A DNA stretch of 64,000 bases from Cylicocyclus nassatus (taxonomy: Eukaryota > Nematoda > Chromadorea > Rhabditida > Strongylidae), in the NCBI GenBank assembly GCA_958299035.1, contig CATQJL010000001.1, forward strand, positions 106,781,769 through 106,845,768, in the 5' to 3' direction. The position numbers and the translations under genes are program-made. The notes beneath the pieces were generated by a model, which saw only the letters and a list, made by a program, of their open reading frames with translations, made no database searches and was not told where the DNA came from. This document shows positions 49,970 to 60,439 of this stretch, one piece after another. Position 1 is the stretch's first letter, and every line of letters starts with the position of its first letter.

Positions 49970-52900
49970 ATGAACCGACGTCGTGTTTTGGATATTTATA
50001 GACAGCTATACCACATAGGAAAAGAATATCCGAAGGGAAGCGAGTGGTTTCATAGCAGACTGAAAACGGCTTTTCTCATGAATAAGGTAAGAAGATGTAA
50101 TCTAGTTTGCACAATAAGACAAAAAGTAGAACTAACCGGCAATGCGAGACCAAAAATTCTCGGAGTCAAAAAATGTAGATGTGATTTTACTTGACACGTT
50201 TCGAACTGGTGCTGCACATTCTGAATCATCGAGTTTTTCTATCAGCACAGTCTTCTGCCCGACATACCTTTCTGGTGATGCGCCACGTTTTCGTTCGGAG
50301 GTTGCAAATCGTTGGGGCGTTGACTTTGCTTGCTTCAGATCCTACCCGCGGTTCATTTTTAAGCTGGGGAAATTGCATTCAAGGAAATTCGGTTTGTTGC
50401 ATAGCAAAGGAAAATATGAGAGCTGTTTATGAAACGTACTTTAACTATTTCGAAGAACGGATACCCTCCGTGTATGGTTATGGTAGCAAGGTAGACGGCA
50501 CGTGTGTCAAAATCGCAGATCTGGCAAATTTTTGGTGCCCTGATCATGAATGTCTTATAAATTTTTTTGGCAAGCGTGGTTTTCTAATGTTGTAGTGGGT
50601 TAGTGTACAGTCCGCTCCAAATGGGATCAGGCCGAAGCGTCGACGTAAATTTTCGCGCTCGCAGCGCTAGCGGTCTGCGCTGCATATGCGCGCTGACGGA
50701 GAGAGCCAAAGGATTGAAGAGAGAACAGAGAAGCAGACCGTGGGCGTGACCGCGAAACCCGAGCGACGCGGACTCCCGCCATGCCAATTTTGGCCTGGTT
50801 AGGATTGGGGGAGACTGTAGCCTAGGATCGGATCAAGACTCAAATCTGGTCAAAATCATAGTGCGGTCACTCAGTGTTACCCCAAAATTGGGATAGTGCG
50901 GTGCGGATTTCCACAGATCTTGTTAGAGGCCCCCGAACAGGCGACCACTCCAAGTCCGACTCAATTAACGCCCTCCTACACCGATTGGTGAGACACTGCC
51001 TTGCAGTCGCGCAAAAGACTCTTCCAATCAAAACCGATATAATAACTGTGATCGCTGAAGAACTCTTCACACGAATTTTGACAAGTGTGAGATTTTACCC
51101 ACAAGGAAATGGTCAGAAGTCGAAGTGGCCAAACCGAACAAGCTGTATACCATTCGATGCAGTATAAAACGCTGACTTCGAATCTGTCTTTTTTATCTGC
51201 TTCCCGCTTCTGTGGACGAAGCTACAAGAGGTTTTATTGTGAAAAAATCACACATAAATACAGCGAAATTGAGCACACTGTTGCACTTTTAGCTCAGCTT
51301 CTTTCTTCAAAAATTCGAAGTAGGCTAGCTGCATGTTTTGGCCCAGCATTAAGACTAACGTGGCTCACCACGGCTAAATTTTCATATTCACGCGTAATTT
51401 CTTAGCAAAACAATGGTCTTTAATGGCTTGTAGCTTCGTCCACAGAAGCGGGAAGCAGATAAGAAAGACAGATTCGAAGTCAGCGTTTCATACTGCATCG
51501 AATGGTATACAGCTTGTTTGGTTTGGCCACTTCGACTTCTGACCATTCCCTTGTCAGCTACTATATATGAACCTCAAAAAACAGAAAGGCGCTTTTGTGC
51601 GATTAGTGTGATAATCGTGATCATCATGTCGGAAGGCCATGGATTAAGTTTGAGAGAAATCCATGTTTTTGTAAATTAGGGGCCCAAATTTTGGGGTAGC
51701 CAAATAGCTTCCGCTTTTATACAAAACCAGCTGGCTTGCCCGGCTCCGCTCGGCCCTGTCAAAACACTATGATAAAGCTCTCATTCGTATCCTTGTACAG
51801 CATTTTCCTCTACCCAATTCTACATGCCAGTTCCCTATCCCCGCTGTGTTAGTTATCAGCATGCTCACTTAGCCTATGTCCATTCCCAGCCCGTAGCTCG
51901 AATTTTGCCAAAAACGATAGCAAAGTAATGAATGATTTTGGAAACTGATATTGTATTCGATCCGGATCTGTTCAGAGATTCAATTTTCTGTTTGGAACAT
52001 ACCTACACACAGATAGACAGACAGAATTATACAGTCGAGTAGATTTAGCGGTAAATATAGTGTGCTTGCACAGAAGGTGAAATGCGGTGAAATTTGCGCG
52101 TGAACAAGTATCGTCCTTTCACCCCGTTGTAGGGGCCCGCAGCCTCAGACGCTCTCCCGCGAAGCGGTTTTGACCGCGGCGCAGGGTCGATACGGCTGAT
52201 CAGCTGTCCATCCGTCCGCTACCACGAGAGTAGGTGAGTTTTTGATAATTTCGTTATCTTTCTGCTTGCAGGTTGCAACAAAAGGTTGGAAGGGAGTCGA
52301 GAAAGTCTGTTAACTTTATATATAAGTGAATTGTTCGCTGAAAAAGCTGACTATCCAATCTAAGCGCAATGTCAGCCAGTTTTTGAAATTTTCGTTCATG
52401 TAATCAAGATATCACTCATAAATAAACTTGGAGGCTTTTCCAGCTTATCTTCCATCCTTCTGTTGCAACCTGTAAGCAAAAAGATACAAACATTATCCAA
52501 AACTCATCAATTCCTGTGGCAGCGGACGAATGAACAGCTGATCAACCGTATCGACCTTGCGCCGCGGTCAAGACCGCTTCGCGGGAGAGCGTCTGAGGCT
52601 GCGTGCCCGCTACAACTGGGTGAAAGGACGATAGCCACGTCAGTACCGCGGGTATCTTGCGCGCGCAATTGGCCGGCGTCACAATCGAAACTATTTCTTC
52701 ACGCGTCAATTTTACCGCATTTCACCTTCTGTGCAAGCATACTATATTTACCGCTAAATCTACTCGACTGTACATTCAGCTTCATGTTTAATTACTCGCG
52801 GAGAAATATCACAACCGAAATGCAAGATGATAGACATACAATGGACTTGTAACTGTTTTTTTATGAATCCCGATGCGATGAAATTGCATGAACTCTGCCC

Positions 52901-55900
52901 AAGGTCTTACACATAACTCGAATGCGAAGAAAATGCAAAGAATATGAAACTTACACTCGAACTTACCAGAGAACTTCTTCCTAGCCACAGTATATCCTGC
53001 ATCAGACTGTGTGAGAACCAAATTCTCTTCATGCATTTTGTTGGGCCTCTCTATACACAAAGCAAATAAACCACGAAAACTATAGTGAAAAGTAGTATAG
53101 AATGACAATAGCAGCCGCTTGATCTGATGGGAAATTACTCCCAATATGATATTCCATGCTCGACCATCCTTGAATCTTGGCATTTTATGTTCAATAATTA
53201 GTGCCCAGTAAGTAGTAAGCGTTCCCAAAATTGTTATCGATTTATCAAAAGAACGACATCAGCACATTAGTAAACAGGTCGACGTTTCGGCAGGGTCGCC
53301 TTTTTCAAGACCTGGGAAGTGAGTCAATGAATTCGACGCTCCAAGGGTAGACATACCTTCAGGGATACACTTCAAGTGGCTGTCCACCACTCTGACACTT
53401 AGTCAGACCACTATATGCTAATTCTTGTGATGGAATGAGGTTCCCTTTTAAGGTCAGACTCAAATCCACACAATGATAAAAATGGGACGAGTTCACTACT
53501 GGTAGCCATTTCCTCTTCCTTTCTGTAAAGTTTGGGACATTTGGACGTGATCCAACAAGCCTCTATAGTTTTTCGTGCTGCAGTGTCGGTATCTTTCGAA
53601 AGGATAGCAATGTTAATTTGAAACTTTATGTTCTGATGGCAAAGCACGCGATGTGCGCCGAGAGGCCTGGACACTCGCGATTTTCTTATTCCGTCCAAGT
53701 GCTCGTTAATTCGTACATACAGAATGAGAAAATGAGAAAATGAAAGGAATGAGAAAATCGCGGGTGTCCACGCCTCTCGGCGCACATCGTGTGCTTTGCC
53801 ATCAGAACATAGAGTTTCAAATTAACATTGCTATCCTTTCGAAAGAAACCGACATTGCAGCACGAAAAACTATAGAGGCTTGTTAGATCACGTCCAAATG
53901 TCCCAAACTCAACAGAAAGGAAGAGAAAATGGCTATCAGTAGTAAGCTCGTCCCATTTTTATCATTGTGTGGATTTGAGTCTGACCTCAAAAGGGAACCT
54001 CATTCCATCATAAGAGTTAGCATATAGTGGTCTGACTAAGGGCCGCATGCACTAACATTTCCGCTGGGGAGGGGATCGCAGCTTCAGAAGAAATCTTCAT
54101 ATCCTGAAGCTCCGGATATCTGATTTCACGCTGTCTACCTATCCGTAAGTACTCCCACCATCCTTCACTATGAACATATTGTGCAGGAGCGAGAAGCTGT
54201 ACAAGCCGCATTTCCCAGCTTTTTGTAGGATCCCCTGAGGATCCCTGGGGGACGAACATCTATTCTTCAAAGTTTTTTCTTTCTCCGAAGTTAACGAAAG
54301 CCTTCCAGAGTTGTACTAAACATCTAACACAACAGTGCTAAGCATGTTGCTGATGAGAACAAATGAATTTTTGAAAAATCGAATTTTTTGGTAAACCCCA
54401 AATTTCGACCTGTGGATCATCGAAAATTTCATGACTTCAAAACATCATTTGTTCTTATCAGCAACATGCTTAGCACTGTTGGGTTAGATAATCTGCACAA
54501 CGTAGGTCGATAGATATTTGCAACTCTATTCGTTCTAATGCTAAGTTGAAACTACGTCGGAAATTCAGTACACTGATAGAGCAGAAACAACAGAGATTGC
54601 AGTCATCGGTTAGTGCATGCAGTCTTAGCCAAAATCATCCAAGTTCTAGTACCACCTCTCAAGTGTTGCAAAGCGCGCTTTCCTCCCCTCGTGTGTCTGT
54701 TCTTGGCAATGTATCTCTTTCCGCAGACGAACTGTCTGTCTTGGATATGGGACCCAGTTTTGCTCCTACGCAATCAATAAGTCCTAGGTTAGTGCGTAAA
54801 ATTGTTGGCAGCCTGCAACTGGTTCATGACCGCCTGAGACAGAGAGGTAGAAAAGATAGCGAAGAACTGAGTCGGCCAAACGTTATGACAATTGCGGACG
54901 CTAGTTTACCTACTATTCCATTCCCTTCGCTAACATACAAGCCAGAGCCTAACCCGGTCATGGACACCAAATTCCGCCTATTTGCAACGTCGCTTTTCGC
55001 AAAAATCACGCGGTACTCGCAAAAATCCTTGCCTCGCAATTTGACGCCCACTCAAATCAGAGTTTTACGTGATCTGCGAGACCGGTGCGCTAAAGGCGAG
55101 ATCAAAATCTCTATCAGCGACAAGGGTGGGGAATTTGTGGTCATGTCACGTGAATTAGACGTGGCTTTAACGACACATCACCTGGGGGACGACACGCTAT
55201 ATCAACCATCGTCGGAGAAGGAATTCTCTAAGCAGTATAGGCGTTTAGGGTATGGATCGAAACTGCAGATGCTGCCGGTTTACATAAAACTTTAATATCG
55301 CGGTTGAAATGCGAGCTTCGTAGTTGCCCGGTCCTTTATGTTCTGGTGAAAACGCACAAGCTTTCCGCTGCTTCTTTTCAGTCCACAGATCCATCGGATT
55401 ATAAGGTCAGACCTATTATAAGCAGCGTAGGAGGGCCTAATGACAGGATATCATGGTTGCTTAACGTAATTCTTTCGCAACTGCTAGAACACGTGTCTGC
55501 TCATCTTCCCAACACCAATACCTTCCTTGAGCGCTTACGCAGCGCGCGATTAGAGGACGTGCGTTATGGAATCCTTTGACGTCACTTCACTCTACACCAA
55601 CGTCTCCAACGCTGATGCTATGCAGGCAGTATATGAGCTTCTATGTGAGCACCATAGCTCGCTCAATCTGTACGGTTTTAGCATTAGGCAAGTTATGACG
55701 TTGCTAGACAAGTGTCTCAAGTGTTCCATATTCCGCTGGTCTGGGCAGTATTACAAGCAAGTTAAGGGTTTAGCCATGGGGCAAAGGTTGGCACCTACGG
55801 TCGCTATAACCTTCATGTCTAGGGTAGAACTTCCTATTCTTTTGCGTAAGCCCCTTCTATACTGCCGCATATTGACGACTGCTACATCGTGTGTTCTACT

Positions 55901-58900
55901 CAACAAGAAGTTGACACATGTTTTGAAATTCTCAATGCAGTCGCCCAACATTAGATTCACTCGCGAAAAGCCTAACGACAACTGGTTAGCTTTTCTCAAT
56001 GTTCAGGTGTATCTGTCCAGTGGTATATGGCGTACTAAGTGGTTCCGTAAGCCAACTAGTAAAAATATCTTAATTCATTACACTTCAGCACACCCACTTA
56101 ACATGAAGCGTTCCGTCATTAGTAATATGTATAGGACTGCTAGAAAAGTTTCTTCCGGCATACAGGAGCGAACAACATCCTTAGAGCTGGCCTGATCCAT
56201 TGCGGTTTCCAATGGGTATCCTGCTGACAAAAGTTCTTATCGCGGCATGCCATTTAGAAGCGCACGTCCACAAGACGAAGCCAAAATCCCCTTTTGCATA
56301 CCTTTCGTTGCGGACGATCTCAGCAAGGTGGTTAGGGCATGTCTGTATCAATCGGGCTTTCAGGAATATGTTAGAGTCATAGACATTCCTCCCCCTAACC
56401 TCGAGAAGCAGCTAGTACGTAATCGTGCTTACGATAACATTTGTACGACTCCTGATTGCGTGGTATGTCCGTACGGTAGACGAGGGATTGCATGAAGGCG
56501 GGGGTGGTCTATCTCATCACATGTCAGTCGTGTGGTGAGGAATACGTGGGCGAAACAGGGCGACCGGTGTGCGTCCGAATCAAGGAGCACTTGGACGGAC
56601 TTGCGAAGGGCAGATCATCAACACCTCTAGGCGCTCACAGCAGGCTGTGTCATGAAAACGCTACGTTCGATACGGCTGTCACAATATTATCGCACGAACT
56701 CCAAACAATAGCTCGCAAAACTCTTGAGGCCTTTTGGATTGCATCGCGAAATCCAAAAATCAATAGAGAGGAAGAATGCGTTGCCGTTACAAACGAGCTA
56801 GCACAGTTCCAGACCCTTTGTGGGTTTTGACCTACTGGGTCGGGGTCGGGTCAAGGCGGGGAGTGATTTGAATATATCAATATCATAGCAGCGGCGCTTC
56901 ACTGTGGGTGGTCGTCTGCTCTTGACTGCAAGGCTGTAAGGTAAGCGCTAACTGTTTTGCGTCTCTCGTTTGTTTCTGGCTCTGTCGGCTATTGAGTTGT
57001 ACCGATGTGGTGGAGATAGAGCGTTTGGAGGGATAGATTACAAACATCATCGTCCTTACATGCTCTGAAGAAGGCGGAGACGCCGAAATGTAAGCCTAAT
57101 AAAGGTTGTGTAACAACCTTGCTCAGCTGCAACAACATCTACTAAAATCTGCACAACTTTGGAAGTTTTTCGTTAACTTCGGATAAAGAAAATGACTTTA
57201 AAGAAAAGCGCCGGGGATCATCAGGGATTATACAAAAGCTGGAAAATGGTTTGTACAGCTTCTCGTTCCTGTTTAACATGTTCATACTGAAGGATAGTAG
57301 GAATACTTACGGATAGGACAACGTGAAACCCAGGTATCTAGAGTTTCGAATATGAAGCTTTCTTTTAAGCTGCGATTCCCTCCCCGCGGCCATGTTAGTG
57401 CATGCGGCCCTAAGTGTCAGAGAGGTGGACAGCCACTTGAAGTGTATCCCTGAAGGTATGTCTACCCTTGGAGCGTCGAATTTATTGGCTCACTTCCCAG
57501 GTCTTGAAAAAGGCGACCCTGCTGAAACGTCGACCTGTTTACTAATGTGCTGATTCGTTGTATCGATAAATCGATAACAATCTTGGGAACGCTTACTACT
57601 TACTGAGAACTCTAATTATCCCCCAATAACTGATCAATTCCCAAAATGCTAGCATGATGGCAATGTCATCCTCCAGCTTGTTGGTACGGGGTTTAAGAGC
57701 ACAAGCGTAGAAAAAATGGCTTGGTATAGAGCAGAAATCCTCCGCTTACAATTTTGCGAAAACAAGAGAAGAAATAACAAAGTTTGAAATGGTTTTTGTT
57801 TGAAATCAAAGTTGTTGAGTTAAGAATGAGCATGACATTGTTTGGTATCTAAGCATTTTTCTGCATAGTGGATTTATATGGCATAATTCTTACAAATGCC
57901 AACTTCAGTGAACTGGCATTTGTGGAAATTGTGCCATATAAATCCAGCAGGCTTTAAAAATAGTTAGCAAGGAGATTGAGTTGCAAAACAGGTTATAGAG
58001 GACGTACCTTTTGGAGAAAAGGAACACCTCTGTTAAAAGATCGCACCGGTGACGTAGCAGTTTCCTTCTATGAAGCAGTGCGGTCCTCCAAGCTGGTGAC
58101 GGTTTTAGTTTTAGAATGCATCCGCAGCGTTTTTTATTTGACTGCATGGAATGAACCGAGCTGCACGCCTGCGAGCATGTCTCTTGTAGGCTAACGTTGG
58201 CATTCGCGCGCATGAGTCATCATAGCGCTCTTACTCGGCAGCCGCGTTGCAGGCGCGCTCGCGTGCGTCCAGCTTACACGGACCCCGGTGACTTCGCGTA
58301 ATCGACTTTACTTGATATTTTTCGAAACTAACGCCTGCGCATCAGCATAACCAGCATAATGGCTAATTGGCTGCGTGCTAATTTCCCCACTGGTTCTTCA
58401 GATCTCTGGGACTTTTGGAGGACAGCTTTCTCAGTCCCCCCCCCCCCGGAAGTCCTGTGCCTCGATTTATGTGACGTCACCGCGAGCGTGGCCCACTCCC
58501 CGTTTTACCTGGCAGCTTAGTTAAGATTGTTCCCCGGAAGTTTCAAAGATTTTCAGTCTTCCGAATGGCTCCGAGCGTTTGTCTGAGATAGAAAACCATG
58601 AAAAGAGTCGGCCTTTGTCGCTGGAGCACCACTTCCTTCGGTCGTGGCGCATGTGTGACGCCTCATCCTGTGAGTTCCGCCTACCGCTAGAACTCAGGAT
58701 GTGGTTTGAAAGCCTATATATAGTGCTCATGTGGGGGAGACGGCCCTTCTGAACCCACCGTCCCCTATAGTATGCGGACGAGTGCTACGCGAAGGGCTCG
58801 TATTTTCGAAAATCACCAACTCTTTTCGTGCGGCTCCTGCATTGTGGAATGCAAGCCAATCTGCTGACCTTCAACCAAACACAGCTACCATCCTCTGAAT

Positions 58901-60243
58901 GTCTGGTATTCTGACAGTATCATTGTGAGCCCTACTTCCCAGCAGGTATGTTTATGAATTATGAGACATTTTCGAAGTCTTTTCATTTACATGATTCATA
59001 AAAAAAAACTCCTCATGAATCTCTTTTGAAGTCTTTCAAACGTTGTTTTTTTTGCTTTTTTCCACTTAAATCCCTTGTGTGTGCGATCCTTATAACGTCG
59101 TGCATCGTCACATCATATTACTAATGTGAGCTGCTTGATGTTATTGAGGAAAGCCCACGTAATCAAAGTTTGTTTAACAACTCTTTATAAAGGCCAATTA
59201 TAACTTAAATTGGTGATCTGCGCTAATTCGCTATCAAATGTGTATTTCCTTACATTTCAGTGCAGCTCTGTAGCTTTCCAAGAAAATTATCATCTCCTTA
59301 AATTTCTCATTCCTAATAAAATTTACGAGCGTGCATTTGGAATTTTTACGCTATAAAAAGCATGATCCGTGCAGCAAAGAAAAGGTCGCTACCAAAATTA
59401 ATCCATGTAGATCACGCTACCAAATGAAGGTGATGCATTTCTATTTGATTGCGTTTTTGATATGGACGGTGTAAAAAAACTTCATACTCATCATAAAAAA
59501 CGTATGCTTCCCTAGTGGCATGCATGTAGTGCACATTTCAATTGAATGTAACTCGATGATGCTGCAAGGAGGCAGACGTAGGAGAGTAGGGCATGCAGTC
59601 GAACTAAAAAACAGTAAATTAAGTCGAAAAAGACGTTGAAAATGTCTCCTAGATCAAAAACATACCACCTTAGAAAGTGGCCGGCTTAAGTAGTGTGGAG
59701 TAGAGCGAATAATTAAGTTATTGAATTCCAGGGAACTTGGGAATTTAGGAATTTTCTAGAGAATTACCTCCAGGATCTCATTGGGGAGTAGGTTACCAGC
59801 GATGTGAAACTGGTCCGCCTCCGCAGCGCGTCTGCCCAGGTCAGCCGCTCGCTCCCGCGAGCTAGCCAATCATGGAGTGACCTCTAATTAGCGCTGAACT
59901 CTAATAGCCGTCGCGATTGGGGCAGGTTCAGAAGGGCCTACACCCCTCGTGCGGTGCATTATACTATATCGATGGCAGCAAACCAAAATCGCTTGTATTG
60001 GGCAATGAAACGCTACATGTTTTTCACTCATTTAACGCAACTATATCTGTTATAATGCAGAAGGTCGACTTATCTTATTAAATTGAGTTGCCTGATGTCT
60101 CATTCGAATGTTTGCAGGAAGAGAAGGATCCTAAAAAAGTCGAGGAACTTGTGAAACGAGCAGAGTTTGTTTTGAAGGAGATTGAATCCATGTACAGTTT
60201 GCGGAAGTATCGCGCGATGAAGAATCGATACTACGAGGAATGA
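49970..60243 (+). CDS. ETFRF1: ETFRF1/LYRM5-like LYR-motif protein, two exons
   Basis: Exon 1 (49970-50086, donor AAG|GTAAGA) and exon 2 (60118-60243, acceptor GTTTGCAG) join at a codon boundary to give 80 residues. The LYR-type motif is DIYRQL (residues 8-13), followed by YPKGSEWF and the conserved F of LKTAFL. Exon 2 carries [19 protein letters not shown] and [13 protein letters not shown], very close to vertebrate LYRM5 (about 90 residues). Family members act in the mitochondrial matrix with acyl carrier protein; LYRM5 binds the electron-transfer flavoprotein and promotes loss of its FAD. The start ATG sits 11 bp after a splice acceptor. The single intron is 10,031 bp and packed with transposons. 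Both exons are intact, so the gene is probably functional. Confidence 0.93.
50191..50595 (+). other. Unassigned 134-codon open frame in the ETFRF1 intron
   Basis: The frame runs from TTG to a TAG at 50593-50595 and contains [20 protein letters not shown] and [18 protein letters not shown] second frame (50142-50432) overlaps it. It lies between ETFRF1 exon 1 and a TA-flanked MITE, outside the inverted repeats that cause shadow ORFs elsewhere. No family was recognised. It could be a decayed transposon protein, a nested gene exon, or chance. Confidence 0.25.
50608..50817. mobile_element. Tc1/mariner-type MITE, copy 3
   Basis: CAGTCCGCTCCAAATGGGAT at the left and GGATTGGGGGAGACTG at the right, each next to TA, bound 210 bp. 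It lies in the opposite orientation to the copies at 12487 and 61359. Confidence 0.8.
51099..51555. mobile_element. ACAAGG-type foldback element
   Basis: CACAAGGAAATGGTCAGAAG with TCGAAGTGGCCAAACC at the left is mirrored almost exactly at the right, ending GACCATTCCCTTGTCAG. Arms of about 150 bp share TCTGCTTCCCGCTTCTGTGG. Confidence 0.7.
51725..52020 (+). repeat. CTGGCTTACCCGG family repeat
   Basis: It starts CCAGCTGGCTTGCCCGGCTC, has CCCTGTCAAAACACTATGAT and CAGCATGCTCACTTAGCC, and ends in the short tail CAGATAGACAGACAGA. Confidence 0.6.
52032..52770. mobile_element. Tc1-type CAGTCGAG foldback, best copy
   Basis: CAGTCGAGTAGATTTAGCGG at the left and CCGCTAAATCTACTCGACTG at the right are perfect mirror ends flanked by TA (52030-52031, 52771-52772). 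Inner arms share TCAGACGCTCTCCCGCGAAG and GCTGATCAGCTG-type motifs. It is 739 bp and non-coding. Confidence 0.8.
52773..53206. other. ETFRF1 intron, no recognised gene
   Basis: A 139-codon frame on the - strand at 52809-53228 has no family motif and its end runs into PLE sequence. It is not supported as a gene. Confidence 0.35.
53411..53690 (-). pseudogene. PLE B endonuclease fragment, arm 1
   Basis: The - strand frame keeps [36 protein letters not shown] and [10 protein letters not shown], the second half of a PLE GIY-YIG protein. The catalytic GVY/YVGETGR start is missing, so it is inactive. The same sequence in the opposite strand lies at about 53750-54000. Confidence 0.7.
54490..57157 (+). 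mobile_element. Penelope-like element PLE A, nearly full length, 12 bp TSD
   Basis: The insertion 54502-57145 (2644 bp) is flanked by AATCTGCACAAC at both ends. It begins GTAGGTCGATAGATATTTGC and ends GTAACAACCTTGCTCAGCTG plus a short tail. Reverse transcriptase precedes the GIY-YIG endonuclease, the order of canonical endonuclease-bearing PLEs such as the Penelope, Neptune and Nematis clades. The near-complete 5' end suggests either a near-intact insertion or mild truncation. Confidence 0.85.
54546..56830 (+). pseudogene. PLE A reverse transcriptase plus GIY-YIG endonuclease, decayed
   Basis: N-terminal frame 54546-55295 ends in the PLE motif [11 protein letters not shown]. Frame 55304-55579 has VLVKTHK and [19 protein letters not shown]. 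Frame 55566-56195 has [10 protein letters not shown] (catalytic aspartate) and [13 protein letters not shown]. The second catalytic motif, DD followed by CYIV, is present only in another frame near 55873-55890. Frame 56247-56495 has [12 protein letters not shown]. Frame 56492-56830 holds the endonuclease, with [20 protein letters not shown] and RIKEHLDG. At least four frameshifts (about 55270, 55565, 55865 to 55935, and 56490) and an in-frame TGA at 56193-56195 separate these. The protein cannot be made as one piece. Confidence 0.85.
57607..58734. other. ETFRF1 intron; hairpin at 57869-57946, no gene
   Basis: TGGATTTATATGGCA and ACAAATGCCA are mirrored at 57917-57946 to form a hairpin with about 30 bp arms. 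A poly-C run lies at 58436-58447. No coding region is supported. Confidence 0.45.
58727..59954 (+). mobile_element. hAT-like non-autonomous TIR element, copy 3
   Basis: The element 58735-59946 is nearly identical to copy 2 across its length, with small indels. Its flanks TCATGTGG and TCGTGCGG agree at six of eight positions, so the TSD has decayed or the site is slightly rearranged. It ends about 170 bp before ETFRF1 exon 2, within the intron. Confidence 0.75.
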
Positions 60244-60439
60244 AAGTAGTATTTTCTTGATTATATCAAAGGTCTTGCAAACCAGCTCTTAATGTATTAG
60301 AGATATCATATGTATGTCGTGCATGTACTATACTACACTCTCGTACCCCTTGTACTTTGAAATAATCTCATTCGTACTGTGTACCTCCCTAAAGTCAAAT
60401 ATATCTGCATGTGTTGCTCGCTCATTACAGACGCTCAAA
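60244..60439. other. ETFRF1 3' flank
   Basis: The sequence follows the TGA at 60241-60243. I find no canonical AATAAA near the stop. A TA-repeat tract (60438-60458) leads into the satellite block. Confidence 0.4.

Larger units (their letters stand above)
54037..57413. mobile_element. PIF/Harbinger-like foldback MITE, copy D, split by PLE A
   Basis: The termini GGGCCGCATGCACTAACATT (54040) and CATGTTAGTGCATGCGGCCC (57410) are flanked by TAA at 54037-54039 and 57411-57413. MITE sequence is 54040-54501 and 57146-57410. The TAA duplication is confirmed by the uninterrupted PLE B arm at 53400. Confidence 0.85.
53207..57606. mobile_element. Inverted dimer of Penelope-like 3' ends (PLE B), split by nested insertions
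   Basis: Arm 1 (53207-53690, - strand) and arm 2 (about 53748-54036 continuing at 57414-57606, + strand) are inverted copies. Each has the endonuclease C-terminus ([20 protein letters not shown], with ARKTIEACW) and then an untranslated end with AAAAAGGCGACCCTGCCGAA and ACGTCGACCTG. Comparing the arms shows the unbroken site CTGACTAAGTGTCAG, into which the Harbinger-like MITE inserted. Inverted terminal copies are known for PLEs. Confidence 0.75.

Noticed and set aside
52809..53228. 139-codon - strand ORF in the ETFRF1 intron
   Set aside because: No family motif or splice support was found, and its 5' end runs into the PLE B untranslated end.
54546..55295. 249-codon ORF as a host gene
   Set aside because: It sits inside a 12 bp TSD with reverse transcriptase and GIY-YIG pieces downstream, so it is the N-terminal part of a retroelement protein.
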